A stretch of 10,757 nucleotides of DNA from contig CAIWKU010000464.1 in assembly GCA_903913355.1 (NCBI GenBank), positions 1 through 10,757 on the forward strand, in the 5' to 3' direction. The DNA comes from an uncultured Bacteroidota bacterium. GTDB taxonomy: Bacteria > Bacteroidota > Bacteroidia > Chitinophagales > Chitinophagaceae. Shown piece by piece: positions 1-6,285 of the stretch; the stretch's first letter is position 1, and every line of letters begins with the position of its first letter. The translations under genes and the position numbers were made by a program. The notes under the pieces are model-generated. The model was given only the letters and a program-made list of their open reading frames with translations, was not told where the DNA came from and searched no databases.

Positions 1-1
1 G

Positions 2-745
2 CAAATGCGGGATATTGAAAAACTGGAAGGCTATATTGAAAACCCGCTTCCATCAACCGTGTTTGTGGTTAGTTATAAAGAAAAGAAAGTGGATGGGCGT
101 TCCAAACTATCCAAACTATTGAAGCAGAAAGGGGAGATGCTAACTACCAAAAAAATGTACGATAGCCAATTACCTGCCTGGGCAGGGGATATGGTAAACC
201 GTCACGGATTAACCATTACTCAGAAAGCGTTGATGTTATTGGTAGATCATATTGGCAATGATCTGAGTCGTATTCAGAATGAAATTGAAAAACTGGCAGT
301 CAACCTCGGCAAACGGAAAGAAATCACTGAAGATGATATTGAAAACTATATTGGTGTAAGTAAAGAGTTCAATGTTTTTGAATTACAGGCGGCCATCGCA
401 CAAAAAAATCTTTCCAAAGCCATTCGTATTATCCAATATTTTGAAGCCAATCCTAAAGCCGCACCTATTCAGATGATATTGCCGGCATTGTATAATTTTT
501 TCAGTAAGGTTTTCATGTTATTCAGTATTCCCAACCCCGATGAAAAATCAGCAGCTACTGCTTTAGGGGTGAATCCCTATTTTGTAAAAGACTATCTGGG
601 GGCTGCCCGTAAATATGATTATGAAGGAGTTGAAAAAATATTGCTCTTATTGCACCAGTACAATCTCAGAAGTGTTGGGGTGCATGATGGAGGCAGCTCG
701 GATGCAGGACTGATGAAAGAAATGGCGGTAAAAATGATGGTATAA
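2..745 (+). CDS. holA: DNA polymerase III subunit delta, 5'-truncated by window edge
   Basis: This is the clamp-loader delta subunit, which opens the sliding clamp so that it can be placed on primed DNA during replication. The frame is already open at the left edge (an in-frame CAA precedes the first ATG at 5), so the gene begins outside the window. About 247 codons are visible against a usual family length near 340, so roughly the first quarter, including most of the ATPase-like N-terminal domain, is missing. Recognisable family segments are ENPLPSTV near the start, the KKMYDSQLPAW stretch, the helical IGNDLSRIQNEIEKL segment, and ENYIGVSKEFNVFELQ, followed by the all-helical C-terminal domain that packs into the clamp-loader ring. 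It ends in TAA 13 bases before the convergent ribF, and I see no hairpin between them. An in-frame 9-bp tandem repeat at 101-118 encodes SKLSKL. The family assignment is firm and the true start is unknown. Confidence 0.93.
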   Translation, partial: QMRDIEKLEGYIENPLPSTVFVVSYKEKKVDGRSKLSKLLKQKGEMLTTKKMYDSQLPAWAGDMVNRHGLTITQKALMLLVDHIGNDLSRIQNEIEKLAVNLGKRKEITEDDIENYIGVSKEFNVFELQAAIAQKNLSKAIRIIQYFEANPKAAPIQMILPALYNFFSKVFMLFSIPNPDEKSAATALGVNPYFVKDYLGAARKYDYEGVEKILLLLHQYNLRSVGVHDGGSSDAGLMKEMAVKMMV

Positions 746-758
746 AGAACATATCCGA

Positions 759-1703
759 TTAGTCAAACAGTCGATCTTCCGCCTCCTCTTTATCTTTTTG
801 TAATTGAATTTTTAATTCAGGCAGTCCGTTAAATTTTACTTCCCCTCTCAAATATGCGTGCACCTGGATCTGAATGGTTTGGCCATAGATATCGGCATCA
901 AAATCAAAGATATTTACTTCGATTACTCTTTTTTTGCCATCAACAGTAGGTCTTACGCCAATATTCATCATGCCTTTGAAAACAGTTGCAATCGAAGGAC
1001 GGATACCGCTTATGGTAACTGCATATACTCCGTTCCCGGGAATCAGTTTTTCTTCACTGCTGATGTGCAGGTTAGCCGTAGGATATCCGATGGTTCTGCC
1101 CAGTTTATTGCCTTCTACCACCAATCCTTCAAAAAAATAGGGATAGCCAAGTAATCCATTGGCCGTATCGATATCGTTGCCGATTAAAGCGTGACGGATT
1201 TTTGTGGAACTTACGGACACCTTATTTCGCAGATGTTCTGAAATCTCTTTTACCTGAAACCCTAACTCTTTTCCGTATTGCTCCAATAATGCATAATTAC
1301 CTTCCCGGCCCTTACCAAACCGGTGATCATAACCAATGATCACCGTATGCGGGTGAAAATATTTGTATAAAAAATCTTTTACATACTGATCTGCTGTCTG
1401 GTTAGCAAACAGATGGTTAAAAGGAACTACTACCAAGTGATCAATACCGGCATCTTCCAGTAAAATGATCTTTTCATCCAGTGTGGTTAATAATTTGATA
1501 TCACCCGGTACAGAAGAAATGATTTTTCGGGGATGTGGATGAAATGTGATGATCACGGTTTCTCCCCCGATAGCTTTTGCCTCCTCTTTCAGCTGGTTAA
1601 TAATCTGTCTGTGACCCATATGCACCCCGTCAAATGTTCCAATGGTAACAACGGCCTTTGTAAACAGGGGTAATGAGTCTGCTAATTCACGATATACCTT
1701 CAT
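759..1703 (-). CDS. ribF: Bifunctional riboflavin kinase / FAD synthetase
   Basis: RibF converts riboflavin to FMN by phosphorylation and then FMN to FAD by adenylylation, in the cytoplasm. With the ATG at 1703-1701 the protein is 314 aa, the usual length. The N-terminal nucleotidyltransferase domain carries GTFDGVHMGHR (residues 22-32, with the HxGH-type H28/H31), GYDHRFG (124-130) and the SSTKIR motif (165-170). The C-terminal kinase domain shows GRTIGYPTAN (202-211), NIGVRPT (247-253) and the acidic E262-V-N-I-F-D-F segment. A longer reading from 1754 adds 17 residues with no family resemblance and would run through the candidate promoter, so I reject it. The gene is convergent with holA and divergent from purM. 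No FMN riboswitch is visible in the short leader; a TAGTTTTG box lies 9 bases before the start codon. Confidence 0.96.
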   Translation of the reverse strand: MKVYRELADSLPLFTKAVVTIGTFDGVHMGHRQIINQLKEEAKAIGGETVIITFHPHPRKIISSVPGDIKLLTTLDEKIILLEDAGIDHLVVVPFNHLFANQTADQYVKDFLYKYFHPHTVIIGYDHRFGKGREGNYALLEQYGKELGFQVKEISEHLRNKVSVSSTKIRHALIGNDIDTANGLLGYPYFFEGLVVEGNKLGRTIGYPTANLHISSEEKLIPGNGVYAVTISGIRPSIATVFKGMMNIGVRPTVDGKKRVIEVNIFDFDADIYGQTIQIQVHAYLRGEVKFNGLPELKIQLQKDKEEAEDRLFD

Positions 1704-1712
1704 AAATGGCCA

Positions 1713-1720
1713 CAAAACTA
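1713..1720 (-). promoter_or_regulatory. Candidate ribF -7 box (TAGTTTTG)
   Basis: Read on the minus strand this is TAGTTTTG, an exact fit to the TAnnTTTG -7 element of Bacteroidota housekeeping promoters. It ends 9 bases before the ribF ATG, which would give a nearly leaderless transcript. I find no clear TTG-type -33 element at the usual spacing, so the call rests on the -7 box and its position alone. Confidence 0.45.
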
Positions 1721-1771
1721 AGTGATTCCAAGAAAGTGGGAAAGTCCACTTCAAAGAACCTTTCTGAATTG

Positions 1772-1779
1772 TACATTTG
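1772..1779 (+). promoter_or_regulatory. Candidate purM -7 box (TACATTTG)
   Basis: TACATTTG fits the Bacteroidota TAnnTTTG -7 consensus exactly and faces purM. Transcription would start a few bases downstream and give a leader of roughly 40 nt before the ATG at 1825. The -33 region is weak. The box faces away from the ribF box about 50 bp to its left, so the two genes appear to have separate, back-to-back promoters. Confidence 0.5.
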
Positions 1780-1824
1780 TCAAAAATTAGCGGTCAGCGC
1801 ATTTACCAATTCCAAAATCCCAAA

Positions 1825-3000
1825 ATGTCTTTATACGCTCAACGAGGGGTATCAGCTCAGAAAGAAGAAGTTCACCAGGCCATCCAGAAACTGGATCAGG
1901 GATTGTATCCGAATGCTTTTTGTAAAATTTATCCCGATTCTCTTTGTGGTGACCCGGATTGGGTAAATATTATGCATGCAGACGGGGCCGGCACGAAAAG
2001 TATACTGGCTTATTTATACTGGAAAGAAACAGGTGATATTGAAGTATGGAAGGGGATTGCCCAGGATGCAGTGGCCATGAACCTGGATGATCTTTTGTGT
2101 GTAGGGGTTACCGACAATTTTTTGTTTTCATCTACCATTGACAGAAATAAATTACTCATTAACGGGGCAGTGCTGGAGGCCGTAATTAACGGAACACAAT
2201 CTTTTTTTGATCAATTAAAAGGCTTTGGGGTGAATATTCATTTCCTGGGTGGCGAAACCGCTGATGTGGGGGATGTGGTAAGAACGATTGCGGTGAATGG
2301 CACCATGACAGCACGATGGCCCAAATCAAAACTGGTTACCAATGAAAAAATAGCACCCGGTGATGTGATAGTTGGTTTTGCGAGTTCCGGACAATGTGCT
2401 TACGAAACTGAATATAATAGCGGATTAGGAAGTAACGGACTAACCAGTGCCCGGCATGATGTGCTCAGCAAATATTATGCAACCAAATACCCAGAATCGT
2501 TTGAGCCTTTATTGCCTGAAGAAGTGGTATACCTGGGCGGGAGCCTGATGACAGATAGTTTATTGGTAAATGGGAAAGAGTTGAGTGTTGGTAAATTATT
2601 ATTATCACCCACCAGAACGTATGCTCCATTGTTGAAAGTATTGCTGGATGAACATTTTGACGATATCAATGGATTGATACATTGCAGCGGGGGCGGGCAA
2701 ACAAAATGTATGAAATACTTACCCGGACCGATGTCTGTAATCAAGGATAATTTGTTTGAGATACCACCCATTTTTGAATTGATACAAAAAAATTCAAAAG
2801 CCGATTTCAGGGAAATGTACCAGGTGTTTAACATGGGGCATAGACTGGAAGTATTTACAAATAAAGTGGCTGCTGAGAAAATGATAAAAGTTGCACAATC
2901 ATTTGGGATGGAAGCCAAAGTTATCGGAAGGGTAGAGCCAGCAGCGAAAGCTTCCCTTATATTAAAGGGTGAATTTGGAGAGTTGAAGTATGAATATTAA
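1825..3000 (+). CDS. purM: Phosphoribosylformylglycinamidine cyclo-ligase (AIR synthetase), Bacteroidota type
   Basis: PurM closes the imidazole ring of AIR from FGAM with ATP, the fifth step of de novo purine synthesis. I start it at the ATG at 1825 (391 aa, MSLYAQRGVSAQKEEV), because Bacteroidota homologues begin with this N|S-x-Y-x-x-RGVSA pattern. The upstream TTG at 1777 lies inside the candidate promoter. Visible motifs are DGAGTKS (53-59), NLDDLLCVG (86-94), GGETADVGD (142-150), SSGQ (187-190), GSNGLTSARHD (202-212), HCSGGGQTK (286-294) and VFNMGHRLE (334-342). These correspond to, but differ from, the classical E. coli-type motifs (DGVGTK, GGETAEMPG, MFNMGIG), so this is the divergent branch common in Bacteroidota. 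Bases before the ATG are A-rich (CCAAAATCCCAAA) with no Shine-Dalgarno. The next gene on the same strand starts 76 bases after the stop, with its own candidate -7 boxes. Confidence 0.94.
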   Translation: MSLYAQRGVSAQKEEVHQAIQKLDQGLYPNAFCKIYPDSLCGDPDWVNIMHADGAGTKSILAYLYWKETGDIEVWKGIAQDAVAMNLDDLLCVGVTDNFLFSSTIDRNKLLINGAVLEAVINGTQSFFDQLKGFGVNIHFLGGETADVGDVVRTIAVNGTMTARWPKSKLVTNEKIAPGDVIVGFASSGQCAYETEYNSGLGSNGLTSARHDVLSKYYATKYPESFEPLLPEEVVYLGGSLMTDSLLVNGKELSVGKLLLSPTRTYAPLLKVLLDEHFDDINGLIHCSGGGQTKCMKYLPGPMSVIKDNLFEIPPIFELIQKNSKADFREMYQVFNMGHRLEVFTNKVAAEKMIKVAQSFGMEAKVIGRVEPAAKASLILKGEFGELKYEY

Positions 3001-3025
3001 CACATGGTTCCACCCGGGGCTGTTG

Positions 3026-3033
3026 TATATTTG
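3026..3033 (+). promoter_or_regulatory. Candidate distal -7 box upstream of ftsE (TATATTTG)
   Basis: TATATTTG is an exact TAnnTTTG match in the 76-bp purM-ftsE gap. It would produce a leader of about 35-40 nt. No convincing TTG-type -33 element lies 19-21 bases upstream. It competes with a second exact match at 3065-3072. Confidence 0.35.
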
Positions 3034-3064
3034 AAACAATAGGATGGGAATTTGATAAATCATA

Positions 3065-3072
3065 TAATTTTG
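3065..3072 (+). promoter_or_regulatory. Candidate proximal -7 box upstream of ftsE (TAATTTTG)
   Basis: TAATTTTG is also an exact TAnnTTTG match. It ends only 4 bases before the ftsE ATG at 3077, so a transcript from it would be leaderless or nearly so. Either this or the distal box could drive ftsE; neither has a clear -33 partner. Confidence 0.3.
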
Positions 3073-3076
3073 CAGT

Positions 3077-3763
3077 ATGTCAGAAGCCGTTGTATCTATC
3101 AGTAATGCCAATATTTATCAAGGGGATAGCCTGATTCTTGAAAACGTAAATTTTACGGTTACTAAGGGAGAATTCGTTTACCTGGTTGGAAAAACAGGTA
3201 CCGGCAAAAGCAGTCTGCTCAAAACTTTATATGGTGAATTGACCCTGCGTGAAGGGGCTGGTTCAGTAGTGGGTTTTGATTTGCTTACAATGGATTGGAA
3301 AAAAGTGCCTTTTCTACGTAGGAACCTGGGTGTTGTATTCCAGGATTTTCAGTTGCTGACCGACAGAACAGTTCATGAGAACCTGAAATTTGTTTTAAAA
3401 GCAACCGGGTGGAAAGATGAACATTTGATAGAAGAAAAGATTAATGATGTACTGGATAAAGTAGGCTTGCGGAGTAAAGGTTTTAAAATGCCTTTTGAAA
3501 TGAGTGGCGGGGAACAACAACGGGTAGATATTGCAAGGGCCTTATTGAACTCGCCCAAACTGATTCTGGCAGATGAACCCACTGGTAATCTTGACCCTGA
3601 AACCAGTGATGAGATTATGCAATTACTGATGCAGATAGCCAAAGATTACGGAACAAGTGTTATCATGGCCACACATGATTTTATCGTGATTAATCGATAT
3701 CCTTCCCGTATGCTAAAAACCGAAAACGGGAAAGTAATTGACAGTGCTGCTGTAATGGCCTAA
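3077..3763 (+). CDS. ftsE: FtsE-like ABC transporter ATP-binding protein
   Basis: This is a 228-aa ABC ATPase of the FtsE/LolD/MacB-type subfamily, the length expected for FtsE, which works with the membrane protein FtsX to control cell-wall hydrolases at division. The motifs are complete: Walker A GKTGTGKS (38-45), Q-loop VVFQD (Q89), signature MSGGEQQR (142-149), Walker B LILADE (162-167), D-loop GNLD (170-173) and the switch histidine H200 in ATHD. The GKTGTGKSSLL and ADEPTGNLDPETS wording is FtsE-like. No membrane segment is visible, so it is a cytoplasmic ATPase needing a separate permease, and no ftsX lies in the window. It starts 76 bases after purM and ends just before a hairpin with a T-tract. 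FtsE is preferred over LolD on overall appearance, and the symbol is less certain than the family. Confidence 0.88.
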   Translation: MSEAVVSISNANIYQGDSLILENVNFTVTKGEFVYLVGKTGTGKSSLLKTLYGELTLREGAGSVVGFDLLTMDWKKVPFLRRNLGVVFQDFQLLTDRTVHENLKFVLKATGWKDEHLIEEKINDVLDKVGLRSKGFKMPFEMSGGEQQRVDIARALLNSPKLILADEPTGNLDPETSDEIMQLLMQIAKDYGTSVIMATHDFIVINRYPSRMLKTENGKVIDSAAVMA

Positions 3764-3811
3764 GTTTATTCAAGCAAGACTTTATTGTTGGATATAGATA
3801 AACAACTGAAA

Positions 3812-3858
3812 TGGTTGGATTTATTTATTCTCCCCAAATCCAACCAACCTGTTTTTTT
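3812..3858 (+). terminator. Intrinsic terminator after ftsE, overlapping the end of the convergent gene
   Basis: A perfect 11-bp stem is formed by 3812-3822 (TGGTTGGATTT) and 3836-3846 (AAATCCAACCA), with a 13-nt loop. On the + strand it is followed within 5 bases by seven T residues (3852-3858), the layout of a rho-independent terminator for ftsE. The right arm lies inside the last codons of the convergent glycosyltransferase gene, whose stop is at 3825-3827. On the - strand the same stem is followed only by a loosely T-rich stretch, so termination in that direction would be weaker. Confidence 0.7.
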
Positions 3859-4955
3859 GCGTTTGCTTCATTATTAAACATAGCCCCCAATAATTTTTTT
3901 CGCAAGTCAATTTCTTCTGAAGTAAATGGCTGGTGATATAATTGTGCAATGATTTCCTGAAAAGCGGTAGCGGTGGTTCCTGTATGACAGGCACTTTCTA
4001 GGCCACTACCGGCAATGGTTGCAGGATTTACCACACAATGCCTGCCATTATACAGGGTGTTGATCAATTTTAATTTGATACCGGTAGTTGTATAAGAGGG
4101 TAAAACATGGATATGTGCTTTGGCAATAATATCCTGCATTTCTTTTTCAGAAGGGTCCCCAACCAGGCAGGTATGATCCTGGCTATGGGCAAGGGTAGTT
4201 AATTTTTCTGAAGGGCCTTTCCCTGCAATCACAAAGGGAACTTTTATTATATGGAATACTTTTTCTAGCAACCAGGTAGCGGCTTTTTCATTTGCTTCAA
4301 TACTGAGATCACCATGGTATAAGCAATACGATCCCATTCCTTCTATTCCCTGAACTTTCCAGTCAGGGGGCAGGTATACAGGCAGGTGTTCAATGGTTTT
4401 ACAACCCAGTTCTTTCCGATACACCGTATCATCTTTTTCGGTTACTCCCCAGAAAACAGCTTTTTTAACCATTTTCTTTTCATATGCGTACAGCATCCTG
4501 CTCTCCATCCAGTAATACATTTTTTTGATAAGGGAAGAACTGCTTTTACATAGTTCCTGGTAATACTGGAATTCTACATTATGAATCCGTACAAAACATT
4601 TTCTGTTTGTAAAACGAGGATCGTTTAATAGATAAGTGCAATGAACCCCCTCCATAAAAATGGGGTAATCATCCTGTAAAAGATTCAATAATAGTGTTTC
4701 ATTCTTTCTGCTGGAAACAATATAGGGAAGGGTATTGGATATGCCTTTGTGCCCATGGTTTCTTTTATAGTAGACCACAGTTTCACAATATTGATTAAGT
4801 ATCGGGGCTTCATCTTCCCCTAAAGAAAAACAATGGAGGTGTATTTTCACACCCTGAGCCTGAAGAGCCGGAAGTTTATAGAACAAGTCAAACACCCCGC
4901 CATAAGTTACCGGATAGGGTACTGTGAATGATATAATATGCAAATGTTTTTCCAC
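3825..4955 (-). CDS. Glycosyltransferase, GT4-like (GT-B fold), with non-ATG start
   Basis: This probable sugar transferase has the two-domain GT-B layout. Residues are numbered from the TTG at 4958, one codon upstream of the GTG chosen here. The N-terminal part opens with a beta strand and loop, HLHIISFTVPYPVTYGG (5-21), and contains RIHNVEFQYYQEL (124-136). The C-terminal part has the domain-2 opening YHGDLSIEANEKA (214-226), FVIAGKGPSEKL (242-252) and a donor-binding region TGIKLKLINTLYNGRHCVVNP (292-312). The acidic EX7E pair usual in GT4 is not evident; KLKLIN stands where the first glutamate is expected. No ATG precedes the conserved N-terminus: the choices are GTG at 4955 or TTG at 4958, directly after the previous gene's TAA. 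It has no signal peptide or obvious membrane helix. It is almost certainly co-transcribed with the upstream glycosyltransferase. The substrate is unknown; surface polysaccharide synthesis is an inference from the pairing. Confidence 0.84.
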   Translation of the reverse strand: MEKHLHIISFTVPYPVTYGGVFDLFYKLPALQAQGVKIHLHCFSLGEDEAPILNQYCETVVYYKRNHGHKGISNTLPYIVSSRKNETLLLNLLQDDYPIFMEGVHCTYLLNDPRFTNRKCFVRIHNVEFQYYQELCKSSSSLIKKMYYWMESRMLYAYEKKMVKKAVFWGVTEKDDTVYRKELGCKTIEHLPVYLPPDWKVQGIEGMGSYCLYHGDLSIEANEKAATWLLEKVFHIIKVPFVIAGKGPSEKLTTLAHSQDHTCLVGDPSEKEMQDIIAKAHIHVLPSYTTTGIKLKLINTLYNGRHCVVNPATIAGSGLESACHTGTTATAFQEIIAQLYHQPFTSEEIDLRKKLLGAMFNNEANAKKQVGWIWGE

Positions 4956-4958
4956 CAA

Positions 4959-6047
4959 TTACAGGTACTTATAAAAATTAACTAAAATCTTTTCCTCCTC
5001 TTCCCAGTTCAAGATACTTCTTGCTGCAATACAATTGGTGGCAAGTTCTTGGTATATAACAGTATCGTTAAGCAATTTGTTCAAAGCATGTGCGATCGTA
5101 TCCTGGTTGCAGTCAGGAATCATGTAGGCAAAGCCATATTGCTCGTTGATAGCTGCATATTCCGGGTAATTCACACAAACCTGTGGTATACCCGCCATCA
5201 TGTAATCAAAAAAGCGGTTTGCCAGGGAATGGTATTGGTTCAACCCCTCTGGTTCAAATAGTGTGACACCAATAGATGCCTGTGGTGTGAGTGTATGAAG
5301 ATTTTCGGGACTGATATAACCCCTGAGTTCGATTTTTGAGTCTAGTGTATAATGACTGATCAGTTGCCTGGTTTGTTCGTAAAAATTTCCTTTTCCGCAG
5401 ATGACCAAGCGGGCATTTATGTGTTGCATGGCAGGGATCAGGGTTTCAAAAGATCTGCCCTGATTGACTGCACCCTGATAAATAATCCATTTTTCTTTTT
5501 TTTCCGGGGATGTGTTCGTCATTGGTAAAAGGGTAGGCAGGTTTCGGATAACCGCGTAGGAAACTCCGTACCTTTTTTTGAATTCGTCGGCCAGAAATGA
5601 GTTGACGGTATAGCCATTTATAAATTTCGGGACTGCAAATTTTTCAATTTGCAGCCATATTTTTTGAATAAGCGGGCGGGTAATGATTTCTTTTTGTTCT
5701 GTAAACAATTCATGCGCGTCGTACACTCTTTTTTTATTTCTTAGCGCAGAAGCAAAATAGACTGCTAAAATTGTATCCAGGTCTATGGCACAGAAAATAT
5801 CGGCCCGCTGAAATAGTAAACAGCAAAAAAGCCGCAAATTATACTCTGCATAAAAAAGAGAACCCCTATTAAACAGACAGCGGATTCGCTTTTGCTGATA
5901 AGCATGGGGTAACAAATCCTGTGAGGAAGAAAGTTTTCTGCCGATGAGTAAAACCTGATAGCCGGATTTGACCATGCTGTTCGCAATCCGATTCATCCGC
6001 TGGTCGTAAACCAGATCGTTAATAACTGTAAAAATAATCCTTGGCAA
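4959..6047 (-). CDS. Glycosyltransferase, GT4 family-like, with TTG start
   Basis: This is a 362-aa GT-B glycosyltransferase. The N-terminal Rossmann-type domain shows RIIFTVINDLVYDQRM (3-18), LLIGRK (33-38), ADIFCAIDLDT (82-92) and VYDAHELFTEQ (108-118). The C-terminal nucleotide-sugar domain begins at WIIYQGAVNQGRSFETLI (187-204) and continues with LVICGKG (214-220), LRGYISPENL (241-250) and SLANRFFDYMMAGIPQV (274-290), where the family usually has a K-x-x-E-Y-M-A-x-G-x-P-V segment; here aspartate stands at the glutamate position. The conserved N-terminus is reached only from TTG at 6047; no in-frame ATG occurs between it and the upstream TAA, and the first internal ATG (residue 18) would delete the first beta strand. 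It is followed without a gap by the second glycosyltransferase. Donor and acceptor cannot be read from the sequence. Confidence 0.86.
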   Translation of the reverse strand: MPRIIFTVINDLVYDQRMNRIANSMVKSGYQVLLIGRKLSSSQDLLPHAYQQKRIRCLFNRGSLFYAEYNLRLFCCLLFQRADIFCAIDLDTILAVYFASALRNKKRVYDAHELFTEQKEIITRPLIQKIWLQIEKFAVPKFINGYTVNSFLADEFKKRYGVSYAVIRNLPTLLPMTNTSPEKKEKWIIYQGAVNQGRSFETLIPAMQHINARLVICGKGNFYEQTRQLISHYTLDSKIELRGYISPENLHTLTPQASIGVTLFEPEGLNQYHSLANRFFDYMMAGIPQVCVNYPEYAAINEQYGFAYMIPDCNQDTIAHALNKLLNDTVIYQELATNCIAARSILNWEEEEKILVNFYKYL

Positions 6048-6285
6048 AATGGACTGAATTTGGCTGAAAATATATTTTGAAAATACAGTAATTCTACAGG
6101 TTGCGAATCTAATTTAAAGTAAACTAATCTTGCTTAATAATATGATAATCAAAAAATTGAACAAATATTTATACTTTAATAAGGTAAAAAAACCTAATTT
6201 CTCCACCTCTTATACACAGGTTTTTATTATGTTCAGAAATTCTACCTCATTTCGTGTATGTTCGCAGGTACTTAAATAGGAGAAC
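6048..6285. promoter_or_regulatory. AT-rich divergent spacer between the glycosyltransferase pair and smc
   Basis: These 238 bases must hold the promoters for both directions. I see no gene, no strong hairpin and no exact TAnnTTTG box. The nearest + strand candidate is TATGTTCG (6257-6264, one mismatch), and the nearest - strand candidate is AATATTTG (about 6164-6171 on the + strand, one mismatch). Both are weak. The region 6110-6200 is strikingly A/T-rich. Confidence 0.35.
6278..6282 (+). promoter_or_regulatory. Shine-Dalgarno-like AGGAG before the smc GTG start
   Basis: AGGAG followed by AAC and then GTG at 6286. An in-frame TAG at 6277-6279 rules out any upstream start, so the GTG is fixed as the start. 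Shine-Dalgarno sites are generally rare in Bacteroidota, and the other starts in this window lack one. The spacing of 3 bases is shorter than ideal. Confidence 0.45.

Noticed and set aside
746..758. Search for a terminator between convergent holA and ribF.
   Set aside because: The gap is only 13 bases and neither it nor the flanking ends form a convincing stem with a T-tract.
1321..1345. Perfect 10-bp inverted repeat (CGGTGATCAT / ATGATCACCG, 5-base loop) inside ribF.
   Set aside because: It falls exactly on the codons for the conserved VIIGYDHRFG motif, has no T-tract and lies mid-gene, so it is best explained by codon content and not by a regulatory structure.
1704..1824. Longer N-terminal readings for ribF (from 1754) and purM (from TTG 1777).
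   Set aside because: The added residues do not resemble either family, and both extensions would run through the candidate promoters in the divergent spacer.
2475..2918. 147-codon open frame on the - strand within purM.
   Set aside because: It lies opposite conserved PurM motifs and has no recognisable protein features.
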